A stretch of 5,456 bases of DNA from Methylococcaceae bacterium (lineage in GTDB: Bacteria; Pseudomonadota; Gammaproteobacteria; Methylococcales; Methylomonadaceae). Below are positions 1-5,338 of the stretch, piece by piece. Positions within the stretch are counted from its first letter, which is position 1. Every line of letters starts with the position of its first letter. The notes beneath the pieces are model-generated. The model saw only the letters and a program-made list of their open reading frames with translations. It did no database searches and was not told where the DNA came from. Location: assembly GCA_013140465.1 (NCBI GenBank), contig JABFST010000160.1, positions 1-5,456 on the forward strand, in the 5' to 3' direction. The position numbers and the translations under genes are program-made.

Positions 1-218
1 CGCAAATTTTATGGAAGATAGCGTTTAGAAAACTTGACCAGCTTGATTCTGTTTTGGATTTAGAAGAATTAACAATCCCACCCGGTAATCACCTCGAAGC
101 ATTATCGGGTGATAGAAAAGGTGAATTTAGTATCAGAATCAACGACCAATATAGGATTTGCTTTAGCTGGCACAAAGCAAATCCAGATCAAGTAGAAATC
201 GTTGATTATCACTCGTAG
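1..218 (+). CDS. higB: HigB-family toxin (RelE/ParE superfamily), 5' truncated by the window edge
   Basis: This is the 3' part of a type II toxin gene. The frame is open from base 3 to the TAG at 216-218 and gives 71 residues; HigB proteins are usually about 92 residues, so roughly the first 20 lie outside the window. Visible landmarks are typical of the family: the RKLDQLD helix, the IPPGN turn followed by LEAL.GDR, the strand SIRINDQYRICF, and the C-terminal EIVDYHS. The Asp-Tyr-His stretch near the end matches the region implicated in mRNA cleavage in Proteus vulgaris HigB. Family knowledge: HigB is a ribosome-dependent mRNA endonuclease held inactive by HigA. The antitoxin starts 11 nt downstream, in the toxin-first order characteristic of higBA. 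No frameshift is seen. The missing N-terminus means intactness cannot be judged. Confidence 0.9.
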   Translation, partial: QILWKIAFRKLDQLDSVLDLEELTIPPGNHLEALSGDRKGEFSIRINDQYRICFSWHKANPDQVEIVDYHS

Positions 219-221
219 AGG
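217..221 (+). promoter_or_regulatory. Ribosome binding site of higA, overlapping the higB stop
   Basis: AGAGG begins inside the higB TAG codon and ends 8 nt before the higA ATG at 230. It fixes the higA start and suggests that antitoxin translation can begin as ribosomes finish the toxin. Confidence 0.6.
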
Positions 222-229
222 TAGTAATA

Positions 230-544
230 ATGCGCATTCCAACCCACAGGGAACCTACACATCCAGGGGAAATGCTGGCAGAAGAATTTCTTATTCCAAT
301 GGAAATGAGTTCGCTGGATTTGGCGCAAGCTATTCATGTTCCACTGCAACGCATTAGTGAGTTGCTTGATAAAAAAATAGCCGTTACCCCCAGTATCGCC
401 TTACGTTTAGCTAAATTTTTTGGCGTTTCGGCTGATTATTGGCTAAACCTGCAAGTACGTTGGGATTTATATCAAGCGCAACAGACTGAAAAAATCGAAC
501 TAGAAGCTATTCAAGATTTCCACCATTGGCAAAAAATAGCTTAA
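230..544 (+). CDS. higA: HigA-family antitoxin, XRE-type helix-turn-helix
   Basis: This is a complete 104-residue antitoxin that should bind and neutralise the upstream HigB and repress the shared operon. It opens with the family hallmark PTHPGEMLAEEFL (residues 9-21). A Cro/C1-type helix-turn-helix follows at about residues 27-70, including LDLAQAIHVPLQRISELLDK and SIALRLAKFFGVSADYWLNLQ, the latter being the classic HigA/VapI C-terminal helix signature. The last 25 residues are a polar, Gln/Glu-rich tail. The ATG at 230 is supported by AGAGG 8 nt upstream and puts the PTHPGE motif in its normal place; the next Met (residue 15) would remove it. The pair probably shares a promoter upstream of higB, outside the window. 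No terminator with a T-run follows, so read-through toward hom is possible. Confidence 0.93.
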   Translation: MRIPTHREPTHPGEMLAEEFLIPMEMSSLDLAQAIHVPLQRISELLDKKIAVTPSIALRLAKFFGVSADYWLNLQVRWDLYQAQQTEKIELEAIQDFHHWQKIA

Positions 545-610
545 ATCACACGATGACCTACAAGCAGTACGTTGTTGAATATAACCTCACGATAATGTTT
601 TTCGCACAAC

Positions 611-636
611 CCCTTAAGGCCCCAAAACCTTAAGGG
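611..636 (+). promoter_or_regulatory. Perfect 9-bp inverted repeat in the hom leader region
   Basis: CCCTTAAGG at 611-619 and CCTTAAGGG at 628-636 are perfect complements separated by an 8-nt loop (CCCCAAAA). Each arm also contains the self-complementary octamer CCTTAAGG, so the site is at once an inverted and a direct repeat. It lies 29 bp before the hom start. No T-run follows on either strand, which argues against a classical intrinsic terminator. A GATAAT hexamer at 591-596 could be a -10 element, but no convincing -35 lies 16-18 bp upstream. If it is used, transcripts would start near base 603 with this hairpin close to their 5' end. Possible roles are an operator for a dimeric regulator, a 5' stem-loop controlling hom, or a Rho-assisted end to the higBA transcript. 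The sequence shows only the symmetry. Confidence 0.5.
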
Positions 637-655
637 TGTAAATATTTGTATAACC

Positions 656-659
656 GGAG
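656..659 (+). promoter_or_regulatory. Ribosome binding site deciding a TTG start for hom
   Basis: GGAG ends 6 nt before the TTG at 666-668. An in-frame TAA at 651-653 rules out any earlier start, and the next candidate (GTG at 687) would remove the first beta strand of the NAD(P)-binding fold. The TTG is therefore the only plausible start. Confidence 0.75.
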
Positions 660-665
660 CTTAAT

Positions 666-1976
666 TTGAAACCGATAAAAGTAGGTGTGTTAGGGTTGGG
701 TACTGTCGGTGGCGGTACGGTCAATGTATTAAAACGCAATGCCGCCGAGATAGCACGGCGGGCGGGCAGGGAAATCATCATCACCCATGCCTCGGCAAAA
801 GATTTGCAAAAACCACGGATTTGCAACACCGACGGCATCATCTTGACCGATGACCCCTACAGCATCATCAACAATCCCGACATTGAAATAGTCCTGGAAT
901 TGATCGGCGGTGCGGGCGCAGTCAAAGACATGGTGCTGACCGCCATCGCCAACGGCAAGCATGTGGTCACTGCCAACAAATCGCTGATTGCCCTGCATGG
1001 CAATGAAATCTTCGCCAAAGCGCGCGAACAAGGCGTGATAGTCGCGTTTGAAGCGGCAGTGGCGGGCGGCATCCCTATTATTAAAGCCATCCGCGAAGGC
1101 TTAAGCGGCAACCAAATTGAATGGCTAGCGGGCATTATCAACGGCACAGGCAATTTTATCCTGACCGAAATGCGCGACAAAGGCCGTGATTTTAACGACG
1201 TGCTAGCCGAAGCCCAAGCCTTAGGCTATGCCGAAGCCGACCCGACTTTTGATGTCGAAGGCATAGATGCCGGACACAAGTTGACCATCTTGGCATCAAT
1301 CGCTTTTGGTATCCCCCTGCAATTCGACAAAGTGTATACAGAAGGCATCACCCAAATTACCCGCTTGGATGTCGAGTATGCCGAACAACTGGGCTACCGC
1401 ATCAAACATTTGGGCATCGCCCGCAAAACCGCCGACGGTATCGAATTGCGCGTACACCCCACCTTAATCCCCGAACGCCGCCTGATTGCCAATGTCAACG
1501 GTGTCATGAACGCGGTGCTGGTCAAAGGCGATGCCGTTGGCGCAACCTTGTATTACGGTGCAGGTGCAGGTGCAGAGCCTACCGCATCGTCAGTCGTTGC
1601 TGATGTCATCGACGTGGTGCGGGCTTTGACTTCCGACCCTGAAAACCGCGTCCCGCATTTGGCATTCCAAGCCAATGCTATCGCCGATATCCGCGTACTC
1701 GGGGCTGATAGCTTTCAAACTGCGTATTATTTGCGCCTGAGTGCCGAAGACAAACCCGGCGTACTGGCGGATGTCACGCGCATTTTGGCTGACCACCACA
1801 TCAGCATAGAAGCCATCATCCAAAAAGAACCGTCGGCTACCGACACCGCCATACCTATTATCATTCGTACCCAGCGCACCTTAGAAAAAGAAATGAATGC
1901 CGCGATTGCAAAAATCGAAGCACTCAACACCGTCACTGGAAAAGTCAACCGCATCCGCCTAGAAACTTTGGGATAA
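666..1976 (+). CDS. hom: Homoserine dehydrogenase with C-terminal ACT domain
   Basis: This cytoplasmic enzyme (EC 1.1.1.3) reduces aspartate semialdehyde to homoserine with NAD(P)H, the branch-point step toward threonine and methionine. The protein has 436 residues, normal for the monofunctional form that is not fused to aspartokinase. The Rossmann domain opens with KVGVLGLGTVGGGT (residues 5-18), and VTANKSLIA (101-109) carries the conserved Lys105. The catalytic domain includes GIINGTGNFIL (156-166) and the family signature ALGYAEADPTFDVEGIDAGHK (185-205), with the conserved acidic residue Asp201 and Lys205. A C-terminal ACT domain (about 353-430, starting YYLRLSAEDKPGVLADV) is expected to bind threonine for feedback inhibition. 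Translation starts at TTG with GGAG 6 nt upstream. thrC begins 7 nt after the stop, so the two are almost certainly co-transcribed. No frameshift or missing key residue is seen. Confidence 0.97.
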   Translation: MKPIKVGVLGLGTVGGGTVNVLKRNAAEIARRAGREIIITHASAKDLQKPRICNTDGIILTDDPYSIINNPDIEIVLELIGGAGAVKDMVLTAIANGKHVVTANKSLIALHGNEIFAKAREQGVIVAFEAAVAGGIPIIKAIREGLSGNQIEWLAGIINGTGNFILTEMRDKGRDFNDVLAEAQALGYAEADPTFDVEGIDAGHKLTILASIAFGIPLQFDKVYTEGITQITRLDVEYAEQLGYRIKHLGIARKTADGIELRVHPTLIPERRLIANVNGVMNAVLVKGDAVGATLYYGAGAGAEPTASSVVADVIDVVRALTSDPENRVPHLAFQANAIADIRVLGADSFQTAYYLRLSAEDKPGVLADVTRILADHHISIEAIIQKEPSATDTAIPIIIRTQRTLEKEMNAAIAKIEALNTVTGKVNRIRLETLG

Positions 1977-1983
1977 ACCAACC

Positions 1984-3063
1984 ATGTCTACACACAAACA
2001 CTACACGGGCCTTATCGACCGTTATAAAGACCGTCTGCCAGTGAGCGCCAGCACCCGCATCATCAGCCTTAACGAAGGCAACACGCCGATGATCCAACTG
2101 CAAAACATCCCACGCTTGCTGGGCAAAGACGTGAATATTTACGTCAAATTTGAAGGCTTAAACCCCACCGGATCGTTTAAAGACCGGGGCATGACGATGG
2201 CTGTCACCAAAGCCGTCGAAGAAGGCAGCCAAGCCATCATTTGCGCGTCTACAGGCAACACCTCCGCATCTGCCGCCGCCTATGCCGCGCGTGCGGGCAT
2301 CAAAGCCTTTGTGCTCATCCCCGACGGCAAAATCGCCTTGGGCAAATTGGCGCAAACCTTAATGTATAACGCCACCATCATCCAAATTAACGGCAATTTT
2401 GACCAAGGCATGGAATTGGTCAAAGAAGTGGCGGAACACGCCCCTGTGACCATCGTCAACTCCATCAACCCTTACCGCATCGACGGGCAAAAAACTGCCG
2501 CCTTTGAAATTGTCGATGACTTGGGTTTTGCCCCCGATTACCACTGCTTGCCGGTCGGCAATGCGGGCAACATCACCGCCTATTGGAAAGGTTACACTGA
2601 ATACGCCCGCGACCGCGTATGCAGCAACCGCCCGATCATGTGTGGCTACCAAGCTGCCGGTGCCGCGCCTTTCGTAGCGGGCCATAAAATTGACAACCCC
2701 GAAACCATCGCCACCGCCATCCGTATCGGCAACCCCCAATCTTGGGATTACGCCTGGGCCGCACAACAAGAATCCGGCGGCTGGTTTGACAAATTCACCG
2801 ATGCCGAAATCTTAGCCGCGCAAAAGCTGTTGTCCCAACAAGAAGGCATCTTTTGCGAACCCGCCTCCGCCACGTCATTGGCAGGCGCCATGCGCGACAT
2901 CGCTAGCGGCAAAATCCCCGAAGGCAGCATTATTGTTTGCACACTCACAGGCATGGGCCTAAAAGACCCCGACACCGCCATCAGCCAATGCGCCGCTGCG
3001 CATCCGGTGACGATAGAAGCGAATTTGGATGCGGTGAAGCGGGCGATATTGGATACTTTGTAG
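1984..3063 (+). CDS. thrC: Threonine synthase (PLP-dependent, short form)
   Basis: Threonine synthase (EC 4.2.3.1) converts O-phosphohomoserine to threonine and phosphate, the last step of the pathway that hom supplies. The protein has 359 residues, matching the short bacterial class and not the roughly 430-residue E. coli class. It has the fold-type II PLP layout. PTGSFKDRG (61-69) contains the Schiff-base Lys66. ASTGNTSASAAAYAARAG (88-105) is the substrate-binding loop, VGNAGN (191-196) the PLP phosphate-binding loop, and CEPASA (291-296) and LTGMGLKDP (321-329) complete the active site. The start at ATG 1984 is 7 nt after hom, with only a weak GGGA about 10 nt upstream, so translation may be coupled to hom. 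The thrB homoserine kinase needed between the two steps is not in the window. A probable terminator follows at 3132-3160. Confidence 0.97.
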   Translation: MSTHKHYTGLIDRYKDRLPVSASTRIISLNEGNTPMIQLQNIPRLLGKDVNIYVKFEGLNPTGSFKDRGMTMAVTKAVEEGSQAIICASTGNTSASAAAYAARAGIKAFVLIPDGKIALGKLAQTLMYNATIIQINGNFDQGMELVKEVAEHAPVTIVNSINPYRIDGQKTAAFEIVDDLGFAPDYHCLPVGNAGNITAYWKGYTEYARDRVCSNRPIMCGYQAAGAAPFVAGHKIDNPETIATAIRIGNPQSWDYAWAAQQESGGWFDKFTDAEILAAQKLLSQQEGIFCEPASATSLAGAMRDIASGKIPEGSIIVCTLTGMGLKDPDTAISQCAAAHPVTIEANLDAVKRAILDTL

Positions 3064-3096
3064 ACGTGTAGGGTTTCATTAGTTTTCATCATACAA

Positions 3097-3125
3097 GGTT
3101 GGGTTGGAAGCGCATCAACCCAACC
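3097..3125 (+). repeat. Intergenic hairpin repeat GGTTGGGTTG/CAACCCAACC
   Basis: A perfect 10-bp inverted repeat: GGTTGGGTTG at 3097-3106 and CAACCCAACC at 3116-3125, with a 9-nt loop. Hairpins built on this GGTTGGGTT...AACCCAACC theme are, from my recollection, a very common dispersed intergenic repeat in environmental proteobacteria and cyanobacteria. Membership here is inferred from resemblance and was not searched. It lies 33 bp after thrC and just before the T-run terminator, so it may also help end or protect the 3' end of the hom-thrC transcript. Confidence 0.6.
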
Positions 3126-3131
3126 AACAAT

Positions 3132-3160
3132 GCTATATCCCGATAGCGGGCGGTTTTTTT
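3132..3160 (+). terminator. Probable Rho-independent terminator of hom-thrC
   Basis: A GC-rich hairpin precedes seven T residues at 3154-3160. Two stems are possible: CCCG (3139-3142) with CGGG (3147-3150) around a 4-nt loop, which sits best against the T-run, or GCTAT (3132-3136) with ATAGC (3143-3147). AACC at 3122-3125 can also pair with GGTT at 3152-3155 to extend the outer stem, in competition with the preceding repeat hairpin. The short stems lower confidence, but the position 70-100 bp after thrC and the clean T-run fit. It would insulate the downstream cassette from threonine-operon transcription. Confidence 0.6.
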
Positions 3161-3209
3161 GTTACGCCAAATTCGTTTTGTGAATTTACATCAAGGGTTC
3201 CTAGCTGTC

Positions 3210-3237
3210 TTGTAATTCGACTTTTTACAAAAATAAT
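3210..3237 (+). promoter_or_regulatory. Candidate sigma-70 promoter of the rloA-rloB cassette
   Basis: TTGTAA (3210-3215) resembles the -35 TTGACA (4 of 6), and AATAAT (3232-3237) the -10 TATAAT (5 of 6), with a 16-bp spacer. It lies in an AT-rich stretch after the terminator and would give a leader of roughly 40 nt before the ATG at 3286. A perfect palindrome overlaps its spacer and -10. AT-rich DNA yields such matches easily, so this is a prediction. Confidence 0.45.
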
Positions 3238-3243
3238 GTAAAA
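3223..3243 (+). promoter_or_regulatory. Perfect 7-7-7 palindrome overlapping the candidate -10 (putative operator)
   Basis: TTTTACA (3223-3229) and TGTAAAA (3237-3243) are exact inverted copies separated by 7 bp, so their centres are 14 bp apart. The site covers the -10 of the only good promoter candidate upstream of the cassette, where a bound dimeric repressor would block RNA polymerase. No regulator gene adjoins it in the window; the nearest DNA-binding protein is HigA, nearly 3 kb away. An RNA hairpin role is unlikely because the stem is almost all A-T. Confidence 0.4.
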
Positions 3244-3285
3244 TCATCAGATACAAGTCATTTTAAAGACATCTTTTCCTCATCT

Positions 3286-4602
3286 ATGCTTATTCGTTTC
3301 GGTTGTTCCAATTACAAATCCATCTATGGTTATCAAGAGTTGCTTTTTACAGCATCGAGCTTGAAAGACCCGCAAGCGGATTTAATTTATACTTCGGCGC
3401 TTCCTGAGGCGATTTTACCCAGCATTGCCATTTATGGAGCAAATGCGTCGGGTAAAACCAATATGATTGAAGCCTTGAAGTTTTTTGTCGAATTTATCCG
3501 TAACTCTTATAGAAAGGCTGAAACTAGCGGCATCCATCGGCCTGTTTTTAAATTGAATGCCGATGCAAAAGATGAAACCAGTGATTTTGATATGGATTTT
3601 GTTTTGGGTGGAATTCACTATCACTATGGCTTTAAAATCAATGATAAAGCCGTTATGGAAGAATGGCTGTTTTCTTATAGTTATGAAAATCGTAAATCAA
3701 GGAAAGTTTTGTTCCATAGAAATAGGCAAGAAGAGAACGAATATAAATTTAGCAAGTATTTGAAAGCTGAGAATAAAGTTATTGCTCGCCTGACAAGAGA
3801 CAATAGTCTTTTTTTAAGTACCGCTGCCCAAAACAACCACGAGTTATTGAGTGAAATTCAGGATTATTTTTTGAGGTTTTTTTTATTTAGGTTTGATCAA
3901 GAGTTATCCACTAAGAAGATAGCTAATGCCATTAAAAAAATAGGCGTTATTAATCAAGTCAACAATTTTTTAAAAAATTCGGGAGCTGGAATAGAAGGTA
4001 TTAAGTTAAAGATAAAAATTCCACGAGAAAATGACCTCCTGATTAAACAATCAACAATCGCTTTGATTGATGCTTTTCACACCGTTAGAGATGATAGACT
4101 CGAAGGAATAATTGATTCTCTGTTTGATGATGCTCGCCTAGAACTTTCCCATAAAGACCAGAACGGCAACCTTGTTTTGTTTGAATTGGAAGAAGAAAGC
4201 CTCGGCACTAAAGCTATGATCGCTTTATTAACACCAGCCTTTAAAGCATTAAACCAAGGCGGCATTTTTATCGTCGATGAAATCGAATCCAGCCTACACG
4301 CACTCTTAACCCTTCAAGTCATCAAATTATTCAACCATAAAGCAACCAACCCCAACGGCGCACAATTACTGTTCACGACCCACGAAACCCATATTCTGTG
4401 CAGCAATTTATTAAGACGCGACCAAATCTGGTTTTCAGAAAAAAACCTTAACGGCGAAACCGTTATTGCGCCGCTGACCGATTACCAATTACGCAGTACG
4501 GACAATATTCAAAAAGGTTATTTGGAGGGGCGGTTTGGCGCGATTCCGTTTTTAGGCGATATTCAACAGCTTTTCCAACGCGAAAAAACCGTCAATGGCT
4601 AG
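3286..4602 (+). CDS. rloA: RloA/AbiLi-type ABC-class AAA ATPase (putative anti-phage defence)
   Basis: A 438-residue ATPase of the AAA_15/AAA_21 group, to which RloA and AbiLi belong. The N-terminus MLIRFGCSNYKSI is the usual first strand of the family and supports the ATG at 3286, although no clear Shine-Dalgarno precedes it. Walker A is GANASGKT (51-58). A long insertion of about residues 70-300 has little recognisable sequence and probably holds the coiled-coil and sensor parts. The ABC-type signature ESLGTK is at 304-309, Walker B IFIVDE at 327-332 (Asp331, catalytic Glu332), the D-loop SSLH follows, and the switch His366 is in FTTHETH. GYLEGRFGAIP (411-421) is a conserved C-terminal element. 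All ATP-site residues are present, so it looks active. The stop overlaps the next gene by 8 nt. G+C is about 34% at 3781-4140 but about 44% at 4201-4560 (counted by hand), well below hom-thrC. The defence role is inferred from the pairing with RloB; the symbol is a family name. Confidence 0.85.
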   Translation: MLIRFGCSNYKSIYGYQELLFTASSLKDPQADLIYTSALPEAILPSIAIYGANASGKTNMIEALKFFVEFIRNSYRKAETSGIHRPVFKLNADAKDETSDFDMDFVLGGIHYHYGFKINDKAVMEEWLFSYSYENRKSRKVLFHRNRQEENEYKFSKYLKAENKVIARLTRDNSLFLSTAAQNNHELLSEIQDYFLRFFLFRFDQELSTKKIANAIKKIGVINQVNNFLKNSGAGIEGIKLKIKIPRENDLLIKQSTIALIDAFHTVRDDRLEGIIDSLFDDARLELSHKDQNGNLVLFELEEESLGTKAMIALLTPAFKALNQGGIFIVDEIESSLHALLTLQVIKLFNHKATNPNGAQLLFTTHETHILCSNLLRRDQIWFSEKNLNGETVIAPLTDYQLRSTDNIQKGYLEGRFGAIPFLGDIQQLFQREKTVNG

Positions 4603-5236
4603 ACAACTCCCGAAATCGCGGTCAATTAGCCGCAAACTGGGTACAAAATCGCCAAAGTTTTTAATCATTGCGGTTTGTGAAGGCAAAAACACTGAGCCGG
4701 AATACTTAAAAAGCTTTGCCAAACAACATGGCAACGGCTTAGTCGAAGTTGAAACCGTAGCACCTGCGGGCGCACCAGTTACCATTGTGAAGAAAGCGGT
4801 TGAGAGAAAAAAAGACCAAGACGCAAAAGCCAAGAAAACGGCGAATAGCTTTGATACGTTATTTGAAGTATGGGCGGTTTTTGATGTGGATGAGCATCCG
4901 AATATCCCTCAAGCGCGTGATATGGCAAAAGCCAACAAAGTCCATACCGCCATATCCAACCCTTGCATTGAAATTTGGGCTTTATGGCATATCACACCGC
5001 ATTGCGCCCACATTCATAGACACGATCTTCAAAGTAAATTGGCTTCGGTAATGCCAAATTATGATCCAGAACATAGTAAGCAGTTTGATTTTGAACAGAT
5101 AAAAAACGATTTTGCCGTGGCCAGAAGGCGTGCTGAAAGACAATTAGCAGATCACGAAGCATCAGGTAATCCATTTGCTAATCCCTCCACCACATTTTAT
5201 CGTTTATTGGATAAAATCATTGAAAATGGCACTTAA
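4595..5236 (+). CDS. rloB: RloB/AbiLii-family protein, TOPRIM-like putative effector
   Basis: A 213-residue protein that I recognise as RloB family. After a basic start (MARQLPKSRSISRKLG), KFLIIAVCEGKNTEPEYL (21-38) is the family's first motif, a hydrophobic strand ending in Glu29-Gly30. VFDVDEH (95-101) supplies Asp97 and Asp99. Together these give the E...DxD metal-site pattern expected of a TOPRIM fold. SNPCIEIWALWHI (121-133) and the C-terminal NPSTTFYRLLDKI (196-208) are further family elements. No signal peptide or membrane segment is seen. Its ATG lies inside the end of rloA (8-nt overlap) with no Shine-Dalgarno, implying translational coupling and fixed stoichiometry. In related two-gene systems (AbiL; PARIS, where AriB is a TOPRIM nuclease) the second gene is the toxic effector. 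Nuclease activity here is inference, and the substrate cannot be read from sequence. Confidence 0.85.
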   Translation: MARQLPKSRSISRKLGTKSPKFLIIAVCEGKNTEPEYLKSFAKQHGNGLVEVETVAPAGAPVTIVKKAVERKKDQDAKAKKTANSFDTLFEVWAVFDVDEHPNIPQARDMAKANKVHTAISNPCIEIWALWHITPHCAHIHRHDLQSKLASVMPNYDPEHSKQFDFEQIKNDFAVARRRAERQLADHEASGNPFANPSTTFYRLLDKIIENGT

Positions 5237-5274
5237 AAGTAAGCCTAAATTACAACGCATAAAATATATAATTT

Positions 5275-5302
5275 CTCGTTCCCAATCTCTGCGTGGGAAT
5301 GC
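5275..5302 (+). repeat. Degenerate dispersed hairpin repeat (CTCGTTCCCA...TGGGAATGC type)
   Basis: TTCCCA (5279-5284) and TGGGAA (5294-5299) are perfect complements. The inner part would extend to 9-bp arms around a TCT loop but for two mismatches at 5285-5286 against 5292-5293. With the flanks CTCG on the left and TGC on the right, it matches the CTCGTTCCCACGC-TCT-GCGTGGGAATGC element that I recall as a frequent intergenic, REP-like repeat in gammaproteobacteria. This copy has decayed in its left arm. It lies 38 bp after the rloB stop and may mark the cassette's right edge or serve as a weak 3'-end hairpin, although no T-run follows. Confidence 0.6.
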
Positions 5303-5338
5303 CTCCATACGCGCCAACTTAAGCCCCTATCCCATTGA

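Noticed and set aside
591..596. GATAAT as the -10 of a hom promoter.
   Set aside because: The hexamer matches 5 of 6, but no recognisable -35 lies 16-18 bp upstream, so it is only mentioned with the hairpin and not called as a promoter.
553..633. A 26-codon ATG frame before hom, ending inside the hairpin, considered as an attenuator leader peptide.
   Set aside because: It has only two Thr and one Ile codons and no run of them, no Shine-Dalgarno, and would begin upstream of the only -10-like element. No T-run terminator follows.
1557..1574. Three tandem GGTGCA hexamers inside hom.
   Set aside because: They encode Gly-Ala-Gly-Ala-Gly-Ala at residues 298-303, part of the conserved YYGAGAGAEPTASSV segment of homoserine dehydrogenases, so protein constraint explains them.
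2359..2769. A 136-codon minus-strand open frame opposite thrC, and similar frames opposite hom.
   Set aside because: They lie wholly inside genes with strong family motifs on the + strand, show repetitive low-complexity Gly/Val/Asp or Ala/Ser/Met composition, and are typical antisense shadows of G+C-rich coding sequence.
3064..3285. A small gene or CRISPR-like structure between thrC and rloA.
   Set aside because: The stretch contains one hairpin repeat, one terminator and an AT-rich promoter-like segment. There are no repeated spacers and no convincing start with a ribosome site.
4800..5051. An 83-codon + frame inside rloB and a 68-codon + frame at 3557-3763 inside rloA.
   Set aside because: Both are out-of-frame readings of genes whose own frames carry conserved motifs; neither has a ribosome site or a recognisable product.
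5267..5272. A perfect TATAAT hexamer after rloB.
   Set aside because: It lies in an A/T run, has no -35 at suitable spacing, and would only transcribe into the repeat and the gene-free tail.
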